A stretch of DNA of 64,000 nucleotides from Natronincola ferrireducens (GCF_900100845.1 NZ_FNFP01000002.1:124001-188000); one strand, 5' to 3'; shown: positions 25,531 to 35,453, numbered from the stretch's first letter. Notes: generated from the sequence alone by a model not told the origin. A program made the numbers and translations.

Positions 25531-26289
25531 ATGAAAGCAGCAGCTATTACAGATGTAGGCAAAGTAAGAGAAATAAATGAAGACAACTATTGTATTTATG
25601 AAAATGACATTGGGTTATATATGGTGGCCGATGGAATGGGAGGCCATAAAGGTGGAGAGGTTGCAAGTTCTATAGCTATTCATAGAATAAAAGACCATAT
25701 TACCAAACACATAGAAGAAGAATTAGCTGAATTGGAGGGTCCAGCTATAGAGGGACTTATATTTGAAGCCTTTAATAGGGCTAATAGAGAAGTTTACAAT
25801 AAGGCTAAGGAAGATTTAAATTGTGAGGGTATGGGAACAACTGTAACAATGGCTTTAATAGCAAATAACAAGTTATATATAGGTCATGTAGGAGATAGCA
25901 GAGGATATCTTTTAAGGAACAATACATTAGAGCAAATAACTCAAGATCACTCATTGGTGGCGGAATTAGTAAGAAATGGAAGCATTACCGAAAGAGAGGC
26001 TATGAAACATCCCCAAAAAAATATTATTACAAGATCCTTGGGAACAGATGAAAATATAAAAGTAGATATCTTTTCAGTAGAATTTCACGAAGGGGATATA
26101 TTAATACTTTGCACCGATGGACTAACAAATTTTGTTGATAGGTATGAATTAGAAAAGATATTATTAGAAACAGATGATTGTGTTGAAGTTTGTAACACTT
26201 TAGTTTCTTTAGCAAACCAACGAGGTGGATATGATAATATTACTGTAGTTATCGTGAAAGAAAAAGCCACTGGCATAGAAGGTAGGTGA
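25531..26289 (+). CDS. prpC: PP2C-type Ser/Thr protein phosphatase (PrpC/Stp)
   Basis: The phosphatase reverses PrkC-type phosphorylation. All PP2C metal-binding motifs are present: VREINEDNY, VADGMGGHKGGEVAS, GMGTTVTMAL, VGDSRGYLL, TRSLG, CTDGLTN and YDNITVV. Length 252 is typical. SD AGGAGGGAG. It ends 7 bases before prkC, so the two are made together, as in Bacillus and most Gram-positives. Confidence 0.95.
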   Translation: MKAAAITDVGKVREINEDNYCIYENDIGLYMVADGMGGHKGGEVASSIAIHRIKDHITKHIEEELAELEGPAIEGLIFEAFNRANREVYNKAKEDLNCEGMGTTVTMALIANNKLYIGHVGDSRGYLLRNNTLEQITQDHSLVAELVRNGSITEREAMKHPQKNIITRSLGTDENIKVDIFSVEFHEGDILILCTDGLTNFVDRYELEKILLETDDCVEVCNTLVSLANQRGGYDNITVVIVKEKATGIEGR

Positions 26290-26296
26290 AAGAAAT

Positions 26297-28261
26297 ATGA
26301 TTGGTAGGATATTAGGCAATAGATATGAAATTGTAGAAAAAATTGGCGGCGGTGGCATGGCTTTGGTTTATAAAGCTAAATGCAATTTATTAAATAGATA
26401 CGTTGCGGTGAAAATTTTAAGATCTGAATTCACCAATGATAAGGATATTATTGAAAAATTCAAAAGGGAATCCCAAGCTGCTGCAAGTTTATCCCATCCT
26501 AATATAGTAAATCTATATGACGTTGGTGAAGAAGAAGATATTTATTATATTGTAATGGAATATGTCAAGGGCAAAACCCTTAAGGAAGTCATAAAAGAAA
26601 AAGAAATCCTAACCCTAGAGGAAATTATTAACTATACAAAGCAAATAGCCCTGGCTCTTCAGCAAGCCCATTATAATCATGTGATTCATAGAGATATTAA
26701 ACCCCACAATATTTTAATCACAGAGGACAATAGAGCAAAAGTAACAGATTTTGGCATAGCATTAGCAGCTACTTCTTCTACTATAACCAATATGGGCAGT
26801 GTTATAGGCTCTGTTCATTACTTTTCTCCAGAACAGGCCAGGGGAGGATATACAGATGAAAAATCTGATTTATACTCCTTAGGTATAGTGATGTATGAGA
26901 TGGCTACTGGAAAAGTACCCTTTGAAGGTGATAGTCCTATATCTGTAGCCTTGAAGCATATACAGGAGGAGCCTGTGCTGCCTTCTGAGGTTAACCCTCA
27001 AATATCAAAGGGGCTAGAAGAAATTATATTGCAATTAATACAAAAAGATCAGGCTTCTAGATATCAAAATACTCAAAGCTTAATAGAGGATTTAAATAAA
27101 TTAAAGCAATCACCAGACGCCACCTATGTGGGAGGACCAATTAACCATGAAGATTCTCCAACTCAAATTATACCTAGAATTAAAGAAGAGGATATTCAAG
27201 TTCCTGGTAAAAAGCCTCAGAACAAGAAAAAAAGAAGGGATAAATTATTAATAACGTCTGCAGTCATAGCTGCATTGATTGCTGCACTGTTGTTTGTTTT
27301 TGGTCTTTTTTATGTAAGCAATATATTTAGAACTGAAGAAGTAGAAGTCCCAAATTTCGTTGGTATGGATATTGAGACAGCAAGACAACAGGCTGTTATA
27401 CTGGAACTGGAATTAAGTGAAGAAACAACTCATAGTAAAGAAGTACCTATTGATGAAATTATTCGACAATACACTTCACCGGGCATGAAGGTTCGACCAG
27501 GGGCTACTGTTAAGGTACTAGTTAGTGAAGGCCCTAGAACAGTAACAGTACCTGATCTGAGGTTTGAGGATGAAACAAATGTACCCTATATATTGGAGAA
27601 TGCTGGATTAGAGGTAGGGACACCTAGATATGAGTTTAGTGATTTTCCTAAAGGAGTTATTATTGAACAAAATCCTAGGGCTGGAGCTTCAGCCGTTGAA
27701 GGTACGATTGTGGATTATGTTGTTAGTCAAGGGCCCCAAGAGGTCACATTCCCTATGCCTAACCTCATTGGTGGGACTATTGAAAATGCTAGAAACATTA
27801 TAGAGCAATTTCAATTGCAAAAAGGTAGTGAAAGACAAGAATATAATGATGAGTATCCTGAAGGCTTAGTTATAGATCAAAGCATTGCTCCAGGAAGCAT
27901 GACAAGGGAAAATGCATTGATAAACCTTACGGTTAGCAGGGGACCAAAGCCAGTGCAAGAACCTGGAGAAGAAGATATTGAATTAGATATAAAAGAAGAT
28001 GAAGAAGATGACCAAGAAGATAGTATAAACACTTCCACCACAAATACTTCTACTAAAAATCTTCGAGTGGAGCTACAGGGCTATACAGGTCTTGTAAGCA
28101 TAAGGGTTAGAAATGTATCTAGTGGTGAAGAAGTATACAATAAAAACCATGATGTTTCAAGAGACGGAGAGACTGTTATGATTCCTATTACTGGAAGAGA
28201 AGGACAGGAATTTGAACTATATATCAATAACAAAAAGCACAACAAAAGCATTATACTTTAG
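26297..28261 (+). CDS. prkC: PASTA-domain Ser/Thr kinase PrkC
   Basis: The cytoplasmic kinase domain (residues 8-270) has GGGGMALVYKA, Lys39, HRDIKPHNIL (131-140), DFGIA (151-155) and the activation loop. A basic linker leads to one membrane helix at about 317-341. Outside are three PASTA repeats (about 347-415, 416-485, 486-555), which bind peptidoglycan fragments. An acidic Thr/Ser-rich linker and a final beta-rich domain of about 80 residues follow. Such kinases sense the wall, control growth and can trigger spore germination. The extra C-terminal domain is less conserved. It ends 10 bases before the rsgA start. Confidence 0.95.
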   Translation: MIGRILGNRYEIVEKIGGGGMALVYKAKCNLLNRYVAVKILRSEFTNDKDIIEKFKRESQAAASLSHPNIVNLYDVGEEEDIYYIVMEYVKGKTLKEVIKEKEILTLEEIINYTKQIALALQQAHYNHVIHRDIKPHNILITEDNRAKVTDFGIALAATSSTITNMGSVIGSVHYFSPEQARGGYTDEKSDLYSLGIVMYEMATGKVPFEGDSPISVALKHIQEEPVLPSEVNPQISKGLEEIILQLIQKDQASRYQNTQSLIEDLNKLKQSPDATYVGGPINHEDSPTQIIPRIKEEDIQVPGKKPQNKKKRRDKLLITSAVIAALIAALLFVFGLFYVSNIFRTEEVEVPNFVGMDIETARQQAVILELELSEETTHSKEVPIDEIIRQYTSPGMKVRPGATVKVLVSEGPRTVTVPDLRFEDETNVPYILENAGLEVGTPRYEFSDFPKGVIIEQNPRAGASAVEGTIVDYVVSQGPQEVTFPMPNLIGGTIENARNIIEQFQLQKGSERQEYNDEYPEGLVIDQSIAPGSMTRENALINLTVSRGPKPVQEPGEEDIELDIKEDEEDDQEDSINTSTTNTSTKNLRVELQGYTGLVSIRVRNVSSGEEVYNKNHDVSRDGETVMIPITGREGQEFELYINNKKHNKSIIL

Positions 28262-28271
28262 GAGGAACTCA

Positions 28272-29150
28272 ATGGAAAAAGGTCGGCTGATTAAAGGAAT
28301 AGGAGGATTTTATTACGTTGATGTAATGGGAGAAATCTATGAATGTAAGGCTAGAGGAATATTTAGACAACACAATATAACACCTTTAGTAGGGGACCAG
28401 GTAATAATATCTGTAACCGATGAAGCAAAAAAAATGGGGGTTGTAGAAAAGGTTCTGGAAAGAAGAACACAATTAATTCGACCAGCTGTTGCAAATGTTG
28501 ACCAAGCTATTATTGTCTTTGCTGTAACCCAACCAGAACCTAATATATCCCTATTGGACAGATTTTTAATATTGGCAGAAAGTGAAGACCTGGATATTAT
28601 TATTTGTTTGAATAAAATTGACCTAGTGGAAAAAGAGGTATATGAAACCATCGTTAATATGTATACCTCTGCTGGGTATAAGGTTGTATTAACCAGTTAT
28701 AAGGACAATGATAGTATATTAAATCTTAGGAGGATGCTACTAGAGAAAACCAGTGTTTTTGCAGGTCCTTCAGGAGTGGGGAAATCAACCCTATTAAATA
28801 AAGTTGATCCAAGGCTTAAATTAAAAACAGGGGTAATCAGCCAAAAAACAGCTAGGGGCAAACATACTACTAGACATGCTGAACTCATTGCTATTGAAAG
28901 AGAAAGCTGGGTTGTGGATACTCCAGGGTTTAGTGCATTAAACGTAGATTTTATTGATGAAGGAGAACTTTCCTTTTACTTTCCTGAATTTTTACCCTGT
29001 CTTGAGGAATGTAAGTTTGCCTCTTGTTACCATATGGATGAACCTAAATGTGGTGTTAAAAAAGGGTTGAAGGAAGGCAAGGTTTCAGAGCAACGTTATA
29101 GCAGCTATTTACAGCTTATACAGGAAATTAGAAATAGTAGGAGGTTTTAA
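28272..29150 (+). CDS. rsgA: Ribosome maturation GTPase RsgA
   Basis: RsgA checks late assembly of the 30S subunit. An N-terminal OB fold (MEKGRLIKGIGGFYYV) is followed by a circularly permuted GTPase domain with NKIDLV (G4) before GPSGVGKSTLLN (G1), KTARGKHTT (G2) and DTPGF (G3), then a zinc finger with C...C...H...C in CKFASCYHMDEPKC. The ATG 28272 follows AGGAGGAACTC; the longer frame into prkC is not supported. Length 292 is typical. Confidence 0.95.
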   Translation: MEKGRLIKGIGGFYYVDVMGEIYECKARGIFRQHNITPLVGDQVIISVTDEAKKMGVVEKVLERRTQLIRPAVANVDQAIIVFAVTQPEPNISLLDRFLILAESEDLDIIICLNKIDLVEKEVYETIVNMYTSAGYKVVLTSYKDNDSILNLRRMLLEKTSVFAGPSGVGKSTLLNKVDPRLKLKTGVISQKTARGKHTTRHAELIAIERESWVVDTPGFSALNVDFIDEGELSFYFPEFLPCLEECKFASCYHMDEPKCGVKKGLKEGKVSEQRYSSYLQLIQEIRNSRRF

Positions 29151-29153
29151 TTA

Positions 29154-29807
29154 ATGATTAAATTAGCACCATCTATATTATCCGCAGACTTTAGTAATCT
29201 GTTGGCAGAAGTGGAAAAAGTGGAGAAGGCTGGATGTGATTTATTACATATTGATGTGATGGATGGACATTTTGTACCCAATATTACCTTAGGTCCACCT
29301 ATAGTAAAAAGTTTAAAAGGAAAAACAAAAATGCCCTTTGATGTTCATCTTATGATAGAAAAACCCGATAACTATATTGGAGATTTTGTAGAAGCAGGTG
29401 CTGACATTATATCAGTTCATAGTGAAGCATGTACTCATCTACATAGAACAGTACAACATATAAAAAAACATGGGGTTAAAGCTGCAATAGCTTTAAATCC
29501 TGCTACACCATTGAGTGTTTTAGACTATGTCCTGGAGGACTTGGATATGATTCTAATTATGACTGTTAATCCAGGGTTTGGAGGACAAAGCTTTATACCT
29601 AGCACCATTGATAAAATAAAAGCATTAAAAAATATGATTGAAAGAAGAAATCTAAACATAGATATTCAAGTAGATGGTGGGATAAAGCCTGATAATATTC
29701 ATTTGGTTACGGAAGCTGGTGCCAATGTAATCGTAGCAGGATCAGCTATATTTAATAGTGAGGATATAATGACTACAGTAGAATTAATGCGAAAAAATGC
29801 TGAGTAA
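29154..29807 (+). CDS. rpe: Ribulose-phosphate 3-epimerase
   Basis: Rpe interconverts ribulose 5-phosphate and xylulose 5-phosphate in the pentose phosphate pathway. The TIM-barrel motifs [46 protein letters not shown] and QVDGGI are intact, with catalytic Asp residues in the second and last. Length 217 is typical. SD AGGAGG overlaps the end of rsgA, and thiN follows after 12 bases. Confidence 0.95.
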   Translation: MIKLAPSILSADFSNLLAEVEKVEKAGCDLLHIDVMDGHFVPNITLGPPIVKSLKGKTKMPFDVHLMIEKPDNYIGDFVEAGADIISVHSEACTHLHRTVQHIKKHGVKAAIALNPATPLSVLDYVLEDLDMILIMTVNPGFGGQSFIPSTIDKIKALKNMIERRNLNIDIQVDGGIKPDNIHLVTEAGANVIVAGSAIFNSEDIMTTVELMRKNAE

Positions 29808-29819
29808 AGAGGGAGCGTT

Positions 29820-30461
29820 ATGGAGGTTATAATTATAGCCAATGGTGATATAGAAGACTTAGAATATGTTAGAAATATTGCAACTGACAAATATATCATT
29901 TGTGCCGATGGAGCTGCTAAATATTTAACCCAGTTGCTGATAATACCGAATCTATTAGTGGGAGATTTGGATTCCATAGCTTCTCAAGATTTAGATTGGA
30001 TGATGGAAAAAGGGGTAAACTTCAAAAAATTCCCTACTAGGAAAGATCAAACAGATACTGAGTTAGCAGTGGAATACGCGTTAGATTTGCAGCCCAAGGC
30101 TATAACAATTATTGGAGCATTAGGCTCAAGACAGGATCATAGCTTAGCCAATGTTATGCTACTATGGAAGATACTTAATAGTAGCAACAATAGCATAAAA
30201 GCCAAAATTATTAATGAAAAAAATGAAATTATGATAACCAATAGCACACTATCGGTTAGAGGAGAGATAGGAGAAGTCCTTTCAATTATTCCTTTAACGG
30301 ATATAGTAAAGGGAGTTACCCTTAAAGGCTTAGAATATCCTTTAGAAAACAAAGATATTGTTAGAGGGAGTACTTTAGGAGTAAGTAATGTATTTGCAAC
30401 AGATAAAGCATATATTTCTATTGAAGAGGGAATATTAATTATTATTAAGTCAAGAGATTAA
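29820..30461 (+). CDS. thiN: Thiamine pyrophosphokinase
   Basis: ThiN converts thiamine to thiamine diphosphate. The family motifs CADGAAKYL, VGDLDS, KDQTDTELAVEYA and GALGSRQDHSLAN are all visible in the N-terminal catalytic domain; the C-terminal beta domain binds thiamine. Length 213 is typical. It is the last gene of the rsmB-to-thiN run and is followed by a strong terminator. Confidence 0.93.
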   Translation: MEVIIIANGDIEDLEYVRNIATDKYIICADGAAKYLTQLLIIPNLLVGDLDSIASQDLDWMMEKGVNFKKFPTRKDQTDTELAVEYALDLQPKAITIIGALGSRQDHSLANVMLLWKILNSSNNSIKAKIINEKNEIMITNSTLSVRGEIGEVLSIIPLTDIVKGVTLKGLEYPLENKDIVRGSTLGVSNVFATDKAYISIEEGILIIIKSRD

Positions 30462-30467
30462 CAATGA

Positions 30468-30512
30468 AATGTCACCTAATATTTTTTATAAGGTGGCATT
30501 TTTATTTTTTTT
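30468..30512 (+). terminator. Terminator after thiN
   Basis: AATGTCACCT pairs with AGGTGGCATT (one G-U) over a 13-base loop and runs into TTTTATTTTTTTT. Confidence 0.88.
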
Positions 30513-30553
30513 GAATATTATATTAGTAATAAACAGTTCAGGTAGGTGATTTG

Positions 30554-30718
30554 ATGTTTCGAAGAAGAAGAAGAGGATTATCCTTTACAAAGATTATTGG
30601 ACTTATTATATTCACCATAGGTATTGGAATATTTTTCTATATTATTCCCTTTAAGTTATGGATTTTTATATTTGCCTTTATTTGTATGGCAATAGGTATA
30701 TTACTATATAATTTTTGA
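30554..30718 (+). CDS. Small two-helix membrane protein, 54 residues
   Basis: ATG 30554 (or TTG 30551) follows AGGTGAT (30544-30550) and opens 54 codons. The product starts with an Arg-rich patch, MFRRRRRGLSF, and then has two hydrophobic segments (about residues 14-31 and 35-52) split by PFKLW. The charge places the N-terminus inside. I do not recognise the family. It lies alone between two terminators, convergent with rpmB. Confidence 0.6.
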   Translation: MFRRRRRGLSFTKIIGLIIFTIGIGIFFYIIPFKLWIFIFAFICMAIGILLYNF

Positions 30719-30721
30719 AAC

Positions 30722-30757
30722 AAAAAAAGCCTACCCATTTTAGGTGGCTTTTTTTAT
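30722..30757. terminator. Bidirectional terminator between the small ORF and rpmB
   Basis: AAAAAAAGCC and GGCTTTTTTT frame an inner ACC/GGT pairing with a single bulge. The A-run on the left and T-run on the right let it act on both converging transcripts. Confidence 0.85.
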
Positions 30758-30949
30758 TTATATTGCTCTTTCTACTTTACCAGAACGTAAGCATCTTGTA
30801 CATATGTTGATTCTTTTTGGTGTACCATCAATGATAGCTTTTACTCTTCTTAGATTTGGTAACCAAGTTCTTTTGCTATGACGGTTAGAGTGGCTAACTT
30901 GATTTCCATATACTTTGCCTTTTTCACATACATCACATACTCTTGCCAT
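30758..30949 (-). CDS. rpmB: 50S ribosomal protein L28, zinc-binding form
   Basis: The 63-residue product MARVCDVCEKGKVYGNQVS has CxxC at both ends (CDVC and CTRC), so it is the zinc-binding C+ form. ATG 30949 follows AAGGAGGTG on the minus strand, and the 10-codon upstream extension would contain that SD. L28 transcribed opposite to the flanking genes, next to the yloU-yloV pair, is standard in Firmicutes. Confidence 0.95.
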   Translation of the reverse strand: MARVCDVCEKGKVYGNQVSHSNRHSKRTWLPNLRRVKAIIDGTPKRINICTRCLRSGKVERAI

Positions 30950-30996
30950 TATGAACACCTCCTTCAAGCCCATGTTCAAACTTTAAAAACATTATA

Positions 30997-31025
30997 ATAT
31001 TATCATAATACCACTTCTTTTGCAA
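30997..31025 (-). promoter_or_regulatory. Predicted rpmB promoter
   Basis: Read on the minus strand, TTGCAA (31025-31020) and TAATAT (31002-30997) are 17 bases apart, and TGA just before the -10 makes it an extended type. The rpmB start lies about 47 bases downstream. Confidence 0.55.
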
Positions 31026-31105
31026 CATGAATATGAAAATAATTGAAGTTAGTATATATATTTAGGGTAATAATAATAGACAAGGGTTGATTCATCGTTT
31101 TGTTA

Positions 31106-31134
31106 TTGAACTATTTAATAGTTTCATATACAAT
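31106..31134 (+). promoter_or_regulatory. Predicted yloU operon promoter
   Basis: TTGAAC (31106-31111) and TACAAT (31129-31134) are exactly 17 bases apart. The spacer holds a palindrome AACTAT-TTA-ATAGTT (31109-31123). The transcript would have a leader of about 100 AT-rich bases. Confidence 0.5.
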
Positions 31135-31245
31135 AATTATATATATTTTAAATATATAATAAAAGGGATCACATATATTATTATATATTATTAGGGAAAT
31201 ACTAAAAAAATAAACTAAACTTGTAAAAATAAAGGAGGTTAAAAG

Positions 31246-31602
31246 ATGCCAGGAAAATTAACCAATGATATTGGAACAATAGTTATTGATGACAATGTAT
31301 TAGCTTCCATAGCCGGTGCTTCAGCTATGGAATGTTATGGATTGGTAGGGATGGCTGCAAAATCAGCAGCTGGAGGCCTAGTAGAGCTCTTAAAAAGAGA
31401 ACATTCCAGTAAAGGTGTAAAGGTATATACAGAAAATGATGAAATAACTATTGAACTGTTTGTTATTGTAGAATTTGGCACAAGAGTATCTGTTGTAGCT
31501 AATAACATCATTGAAAAAGTAAAATACAATATTGAACATTTAACCGGTATGAATGTTAAAAAGGTGAATATTAACGTACAGGGTGTTAGAGTTCAAAAGT
31601 AA
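31246..31602 (+). CDS. yloU: Asp23/Gls24 (YloU) family protein
   Basis: The 118-residue product has the family core IVIDDNVLASIAGASAMEC, YGLVGMA, the VELFVIVEFGTRV-type strand and the C-terminal VKKVNINVQGVRV. Asp23 family members in staphylococci are membrane-associated and relate to wall stress. Upstream of yloV this gene is conserved in nearly all Firmicutes. SD AAAGGAGG. The function here is not known beyond the family. Confidence 0.92.
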   Translation: MPGKLTNDIGTIVIDDNVLASIAGASAMECYGLVGMAAKSAAGGLVELLKREHSSKGVKVYTENDEITIELFVIVEFGTRVSVVANNIIEKVKYNIEHLTGMNVKKVNINVQGVRVQK

Positions 31603-31620
31603 TTTGAGGAGGTACAGGAC

Positions 31621-33246
31621 TTGAAAATTGAATACATAGATCAACAACTATTGAGACAAATGCTTTTAGCAGGAGCACAATCTCTAGAGGCAAATAAGAA
31701 AGTGGTTAATGCACTAAATGTATTTCCTGTTCCTGATGGTGATACGGGGACCAATATGTCTTTAACAATGCAATCAGCTGTTAAAGAAATAAAAACTAAT
31801 AAAGCCAATACATTAGAAGAAGTAGCCAGTTTAGTAGCTAATGGCTCTCTAATGGGGGCCCGAGGAAATTCAGGTGTAATACTATCTCAGCTTTTAAGAG
31901 GGTTTGCTAAAGGAGTAAGAGGTAAGGAAAGACTTAATACAAGGGATCTTGCTGATGCATTAAAATTAGCCTCTGATACCGCCTATAAAGCTGTAATGAA
32001 ACCAGTGGAAGGAACTATTCTAACAGTAGCCCGTGAAAGTGCAGAACAAGCCATTATTATAGCTAAAAAAGAAAAGAGTATTACAACATTTCTAGAAAAA
32101 GTTATTCTTCAGGCAGAAGAAACCCTAAAAAGAACACCTGATATGTTAAAGGTTTTGAAGGACGCTGGTGTGGTGGACTCTGGAGGTAAAGGATTAATTT
32201 ATATATACTTAGGTGCATTAGGAGCTCTAACAGGAAATGCTCCTACTACAGAGGACCTAGAGATTATACAACAAACCGTTGAACATGAAGAATATGTTGA
32301 AGGAAACATTGAGTTTGGTTATTGTACAGAATTTATCATTAACGCTCCTAATGCAAATGTGAAAAAACTTCAAAACATCTTAAAGGATTATGGGGATTCT
32401 ATGTTGGTTGTAGGGAACGAAAATGTTGTAAAGATTCATATTCACACAAATAATCCTGGTGAAGTATTAGAGCATGGATTAAAGTTAGGTTACTTAAGTG
32501 ATATAAAAATAGATAATATGAGATTACAGCATAGAAATCAAAACTTTGATAATTTTGATAATGCTAAATCAATGGCTAAAAAAGCAAAAAAACAGTATGG
32601 ATTTATAACAGTAACCATGGGTGAAGGTTTAACAAAAATCTTTAAAGACTTCGATATTGACGCTGTTATTGAAGGTGGTCAAACTATGAATCCAAGTACT
32701 GAAGATTTTGTAAAGGCTATTGACACCATCGATGCTGAAACAATATTTATTTTACCAAACAATAGCAACATTATAATGGCGGCAAATCAAGCAAAAAACA
32801 TTTCTAGTAAAGACATAAGAGTAATACCCACTAAATCAGTGCCCCAGGGTATAGCATCTTTAATGGTCTTCAATTTAGAAAATCAACCTGAAGATAATGA
32901 AACTCAAATGGTTGAAGCCATTAAGACGGTAAAAACAGGACAAGTAACCTATGCTGTAAGAGATACTAGCTATAATGACATACCTATCAACCAAGGAGAT
33001 ATTTTAGGTATTGCAGATGGCCAAATTCAATCAGTAGGTAAAGCTGTGGAAAAAGTATCTATTGAACTTTTGAGTAAAATGATAACAGAAAATGATGAAA
33101 TGATTACTATTTTTTATGGTGAGGATACAAAAGAAGAAGAAGTAAAAAAACTTGGGGAGGAATTGGAAGAACTTTTCCCAGATTGTGATATTGAACTATA
33201 TTATGGGGGTCAGCCTTTATATTACTATATATTCTCGGTTGAATAA
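31621..33246 (+). CDS. yloV: DAK2-domain protein YloV (FakA-like kinase component)
   Basis: The N-terminal DhaL domain has NVFPVPDGDTGTNMSLT, whose Asp residues bind Mg-ATP, and MGARGNSGVILSQL. The middle and C-terminal parts (from about residue 210) have CTEFIINAP, HIHTNNPGEVLE and a DegV-like end. In Staphylococcus the homologue FakA phosphorylates FakB-bound fatty acids. No FakB/DegV gene is adjacent. TTG start 31621 behind GAGGTACAG. Length 541 is typical. Confidence 0.92.
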   Translation: MKIEYIDQQLLRQMLLAGAQSLEANKKVVNALNVFPVPDGDTGTNMSLTMQSAVKEIKTNKANTLEEVASLVANGSLMGARGNSGVILSQLLRGFAKGVRGKERLNTRDLADALKLASDTAYKAVMKPVEGTILTVARESAEQAIIIAKKEKSITTFLEKVILQAEETLKRTPDMLKVLKDAGVVDSGGKGLIYIYLGALGALTGNAPTTEDLEIIQQTVEHEEYVEGNIEFGYCTEFIINAPNANVKKLQNILKDYGDSMLVVGNENVVKIHIHTNNPGEVLEHGLKLGYLSDIKIDNMRLQHRNQNFDNFDNAKSMAKKAKKQYGFITVTMGEGLTKIFKDFDIDAVIEGGQTMNPSTEDFVKAIDTIDAETIFILPNNSNIIMAANQAKNISSKDIRVIPTKSVPQGIASLMVFNLENQPEDNETQMVEAIKTVKTGQVTYAVRDTSYNDIPINQGDILGIADGQIQSVGKAVEKVSIELLSKMITENDEMITIFYGEDTKEEEVKKLGEELEELFPDCDIELYYGGQPLYYYIFSVE

Positions 33247-33288
33247 AAAATTTTAAAGTAGTGATGGGTTATAGGAGTGAAAGTATCT

Positions 33289-35346
33289 ATGGAAGTGCTG
33301 AAAAAGGATATACAGTATATTAAAGGAGTGGGACCTAAAAGGCTATACCTACTAAATAAAATGAAGATTTACAATGTAGAAGATATGTTATATCACTTCC
33401 CTAGGGACTATGAAAACCGTAGCATTTCTAAAAAAATAATTGATATAAAACCAGGGGAAAAAACAACCCTATATGGCGTAGTTGCACGAGGATGTCAATC
33501 TACCTACGTCAGAAAAGGACTATCTATAAATAAATATTTAGTTAAAGACTCTACTGGATATATAAATATTGTTTTTTTTAATCAGCCCTATATGAAAAAT
33601 AAATTTAAACCAAATGATACACTAATGATAAACGGGAAGGTAAAGATGGGTCTACAGGGGTTAGAGATGACAAATCCTGTCTATGAAAAAGTTGAAGCTA
33701 ATAGGGCTACTTTTTCTACAGATGGTATTATCCCCATATATCCCTCTACAGAAGGTTTTAGTCAAAGTCAAATTATCAATATTCAAAAAAATATTTTAGA
33801 AGAAGACCTTAACCATATAATAGACTATTTACCTGATAAGCTAGTTACCAGAAATAAACTATGTAATTTGAGTTATGCTTTGAGACACATTCATTTGCCA
33901 GCATCTATACAACATTTAAGAATAGCAAAATACAGATTGGTTTTTGATGAATTATTTCTGCTACAGCTTGCCCTTATAAAAATTAAAAAAAATACTTTAA
34001 AAGAAGAAAAAACCGTTTCCCTTAAGGAAAATACACAAATAGATAAATTGATTAAAAATCTACCTTTCTCCCTAACTAATTCCCAAAAAAATGTTTTGGA
34101 GGAGATTTTCAAAGATTTAGAGAAGGATATTCCTATGAATCGATTAGTTCAGGGGGATGTAGGCTCAGGGAAGACAGTAGTAGCGGTTATTGCTCTATAT
34201 AAGGCTGTTATTAATGGTTGTCAAGGAGCTTTAATGGCACCTACGGAAATATTAGCAGAACAGCATTATAAATCATTAGAACAGCTACTAGAGCCTTTAG
34301 GGATACGAGTAGGGTTACTTATCGGAAGTCTAACTAAAACAAAAAAACAAAAACTATTGGATGACATACAAAAAGGTGAAATTGACATTATTATAGGTAC
34401 CCATGCACTTATTCAGGAATCCGTATATTTTAAACGATTGGCTTTAGTAGTAACGGATGAACAGCATCGTTTTGGTGTTAGACAAAGAGCTACTCTAGTG
34501 GCTAAAGGAGATAATCCACATATTTTAGTTATGACAGCTACACCTATTCCTAGGACCTTAGCACTGATTTTGTATGGAGACTTAGATATTTCTATTATTG
34601 ATGAATTGCCTCCGGGGCGAAAAGAAATAAAAACCTATTGTTTGACATCGGAAGAGAAGGATAGAGGCTATAACTTTGCTAAAAATCAGTTGGAATTAGG
34701 AAGACAAGTTTATATTGTATGTCCTTTGGTAGAAGAATCAGAAGCAATAGAGGCTAAAGCCGCTACAGAAATTAAAGAGGAACTGGAAAAAAGTTATTTT
34801 CTTAATTATAAAGTAGGCTTACTACATGGAAAGATGAATCCTAAAGATAAAGAAGAGGTTATGAAGCAGTTTGTGGAAAATAAACTTCATGTACTGGTGG
34901 CTACTACTGTGATTGAGGTAGGGGTTAATGTACCAAATGCTACTGTTATGATTATAGAAAATGCAGAACGATTTGGACTAGCTCAACTCCATCAGCTAAG
35001 GGGAAGGGTTGGTAGAGGTTCTGAACAATCCTATTGTATTCTAATTCATAATAATAAAAGTAAAATAGCAAAGGAACGTATGAAAATTATGGAGGAGACT
35101 ACCGATGGTTTTATTATATCGGAAAAAGATCTGGAAATTAGGGGTCCTGGAGAATTTTTTGGTCTACGACAACACGGATTACCAGATTTAAAAATAGCCA
35201 ACCTATTTAAGCATATGAAAATATTAAAAAAAGTTCAAGAAGAAATAGAGGACCTTTTAAAGGAGGATCCCTATTTAAATTTTGAAAAATATCCTCAATT
35301 GAAATTAAAATTACAAGAAAAATTTCAAGGGTTTGAAGGAATTTAA
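33289..35346 (+). CDS. recG: ATP-dependent DNA helicase RecG
   Basis: RecG remodels branched DNA in recombination and fork regression. The N-terminal wedge domain (YIKGVGPKRLYLLNKMKI; YHFPRDYENR) is followed by helicase motifs Walker A GDVGSGKTVVA, DEQH in TDEQHRFGVRQR, MTATPIPRTLA and motif VI QLRGRVGRG. I set the start at ATG 33289, 11 bases after GGAG; the GTG at 33277 overlaps that SD. Length is then 685. A hairpin follows. Confidence 0.95.
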   Translation: MEVLKKDIQYIKGVGPKRLYLLNKMKIYNVEDMLYHFPRDYENRSISKKIIDIKPGEKTTLYGVVARGCQSTYVRKGLSINKYLVKDSTGYINIVFFNQPYMKNKFKPNDTLMINGKVKMGLQGLEMTNPVYEKVEANRATFSTDGIIPIYPSTEGFSQSQIINIQKNILEEDLNHIIDYLPDKLVTRNKLCNLSYALRHIHLPASIQHLRIAKYRLVFDELFLLQLALIKIKKNTLKEEKTVSLKENTQIDKLIKNLPFSLTNSQKNVLEEIFKDLEKDIPMNRLVQGDVGSGKTVVAVIALYKAVINGCQGALMAPTEILAEQHYKSLEQLLEPLGIRVGLLIGSLTKTKKQKLLDDIQKGEIDIIIGTHALIQESVYFKRLALVVTDEQHRFGVRQRATLVAKGDNPHILVMTATPIPRTLALILYGDLDISIIDELPPGRKEIKTYCLTSEEKDRGYNFAKNQLELGRQVYIVCPLVEESEAIEAKAATEIKEELEKSYFLNYKVGLLHGKMNPKDKEEVMKQFVENKLHVLVATTVIEVGVNVPNATVMIIENAERFGLAQLHQLRGRVGRGSEQSYCILIHNNKSKIAKERMKIMEETTDGFIISEKDLEIRGPGEFFGLRQHGLPDLKIANLFKHMKILKKVQEEIEDLLKEDPYLNFEKYPQLKLKLQEKFQGFEGI

Positions 35347-35362
35347 GAACAGAAATGCTTAT

Positions 35363-35399
35363 AATAAAAGGAGCAACGTAGTTAGTTGTTCCTTTTATT
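35363..35399 (+). terminator. Terminator after recG
   Basis: A stem of about 15 bp (AATAAAAGGAGCAAC with GTTGTTCCTTTTATT, one G-U) with a 7-base loop ends in TTTTATTG. Confidence 0.75.
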
Positions 35400-35453
35400 G
35401 TTAAGTATAAAAACAGGAAAAAAGTTGTACAATGGAAAATATATAAAAATATT

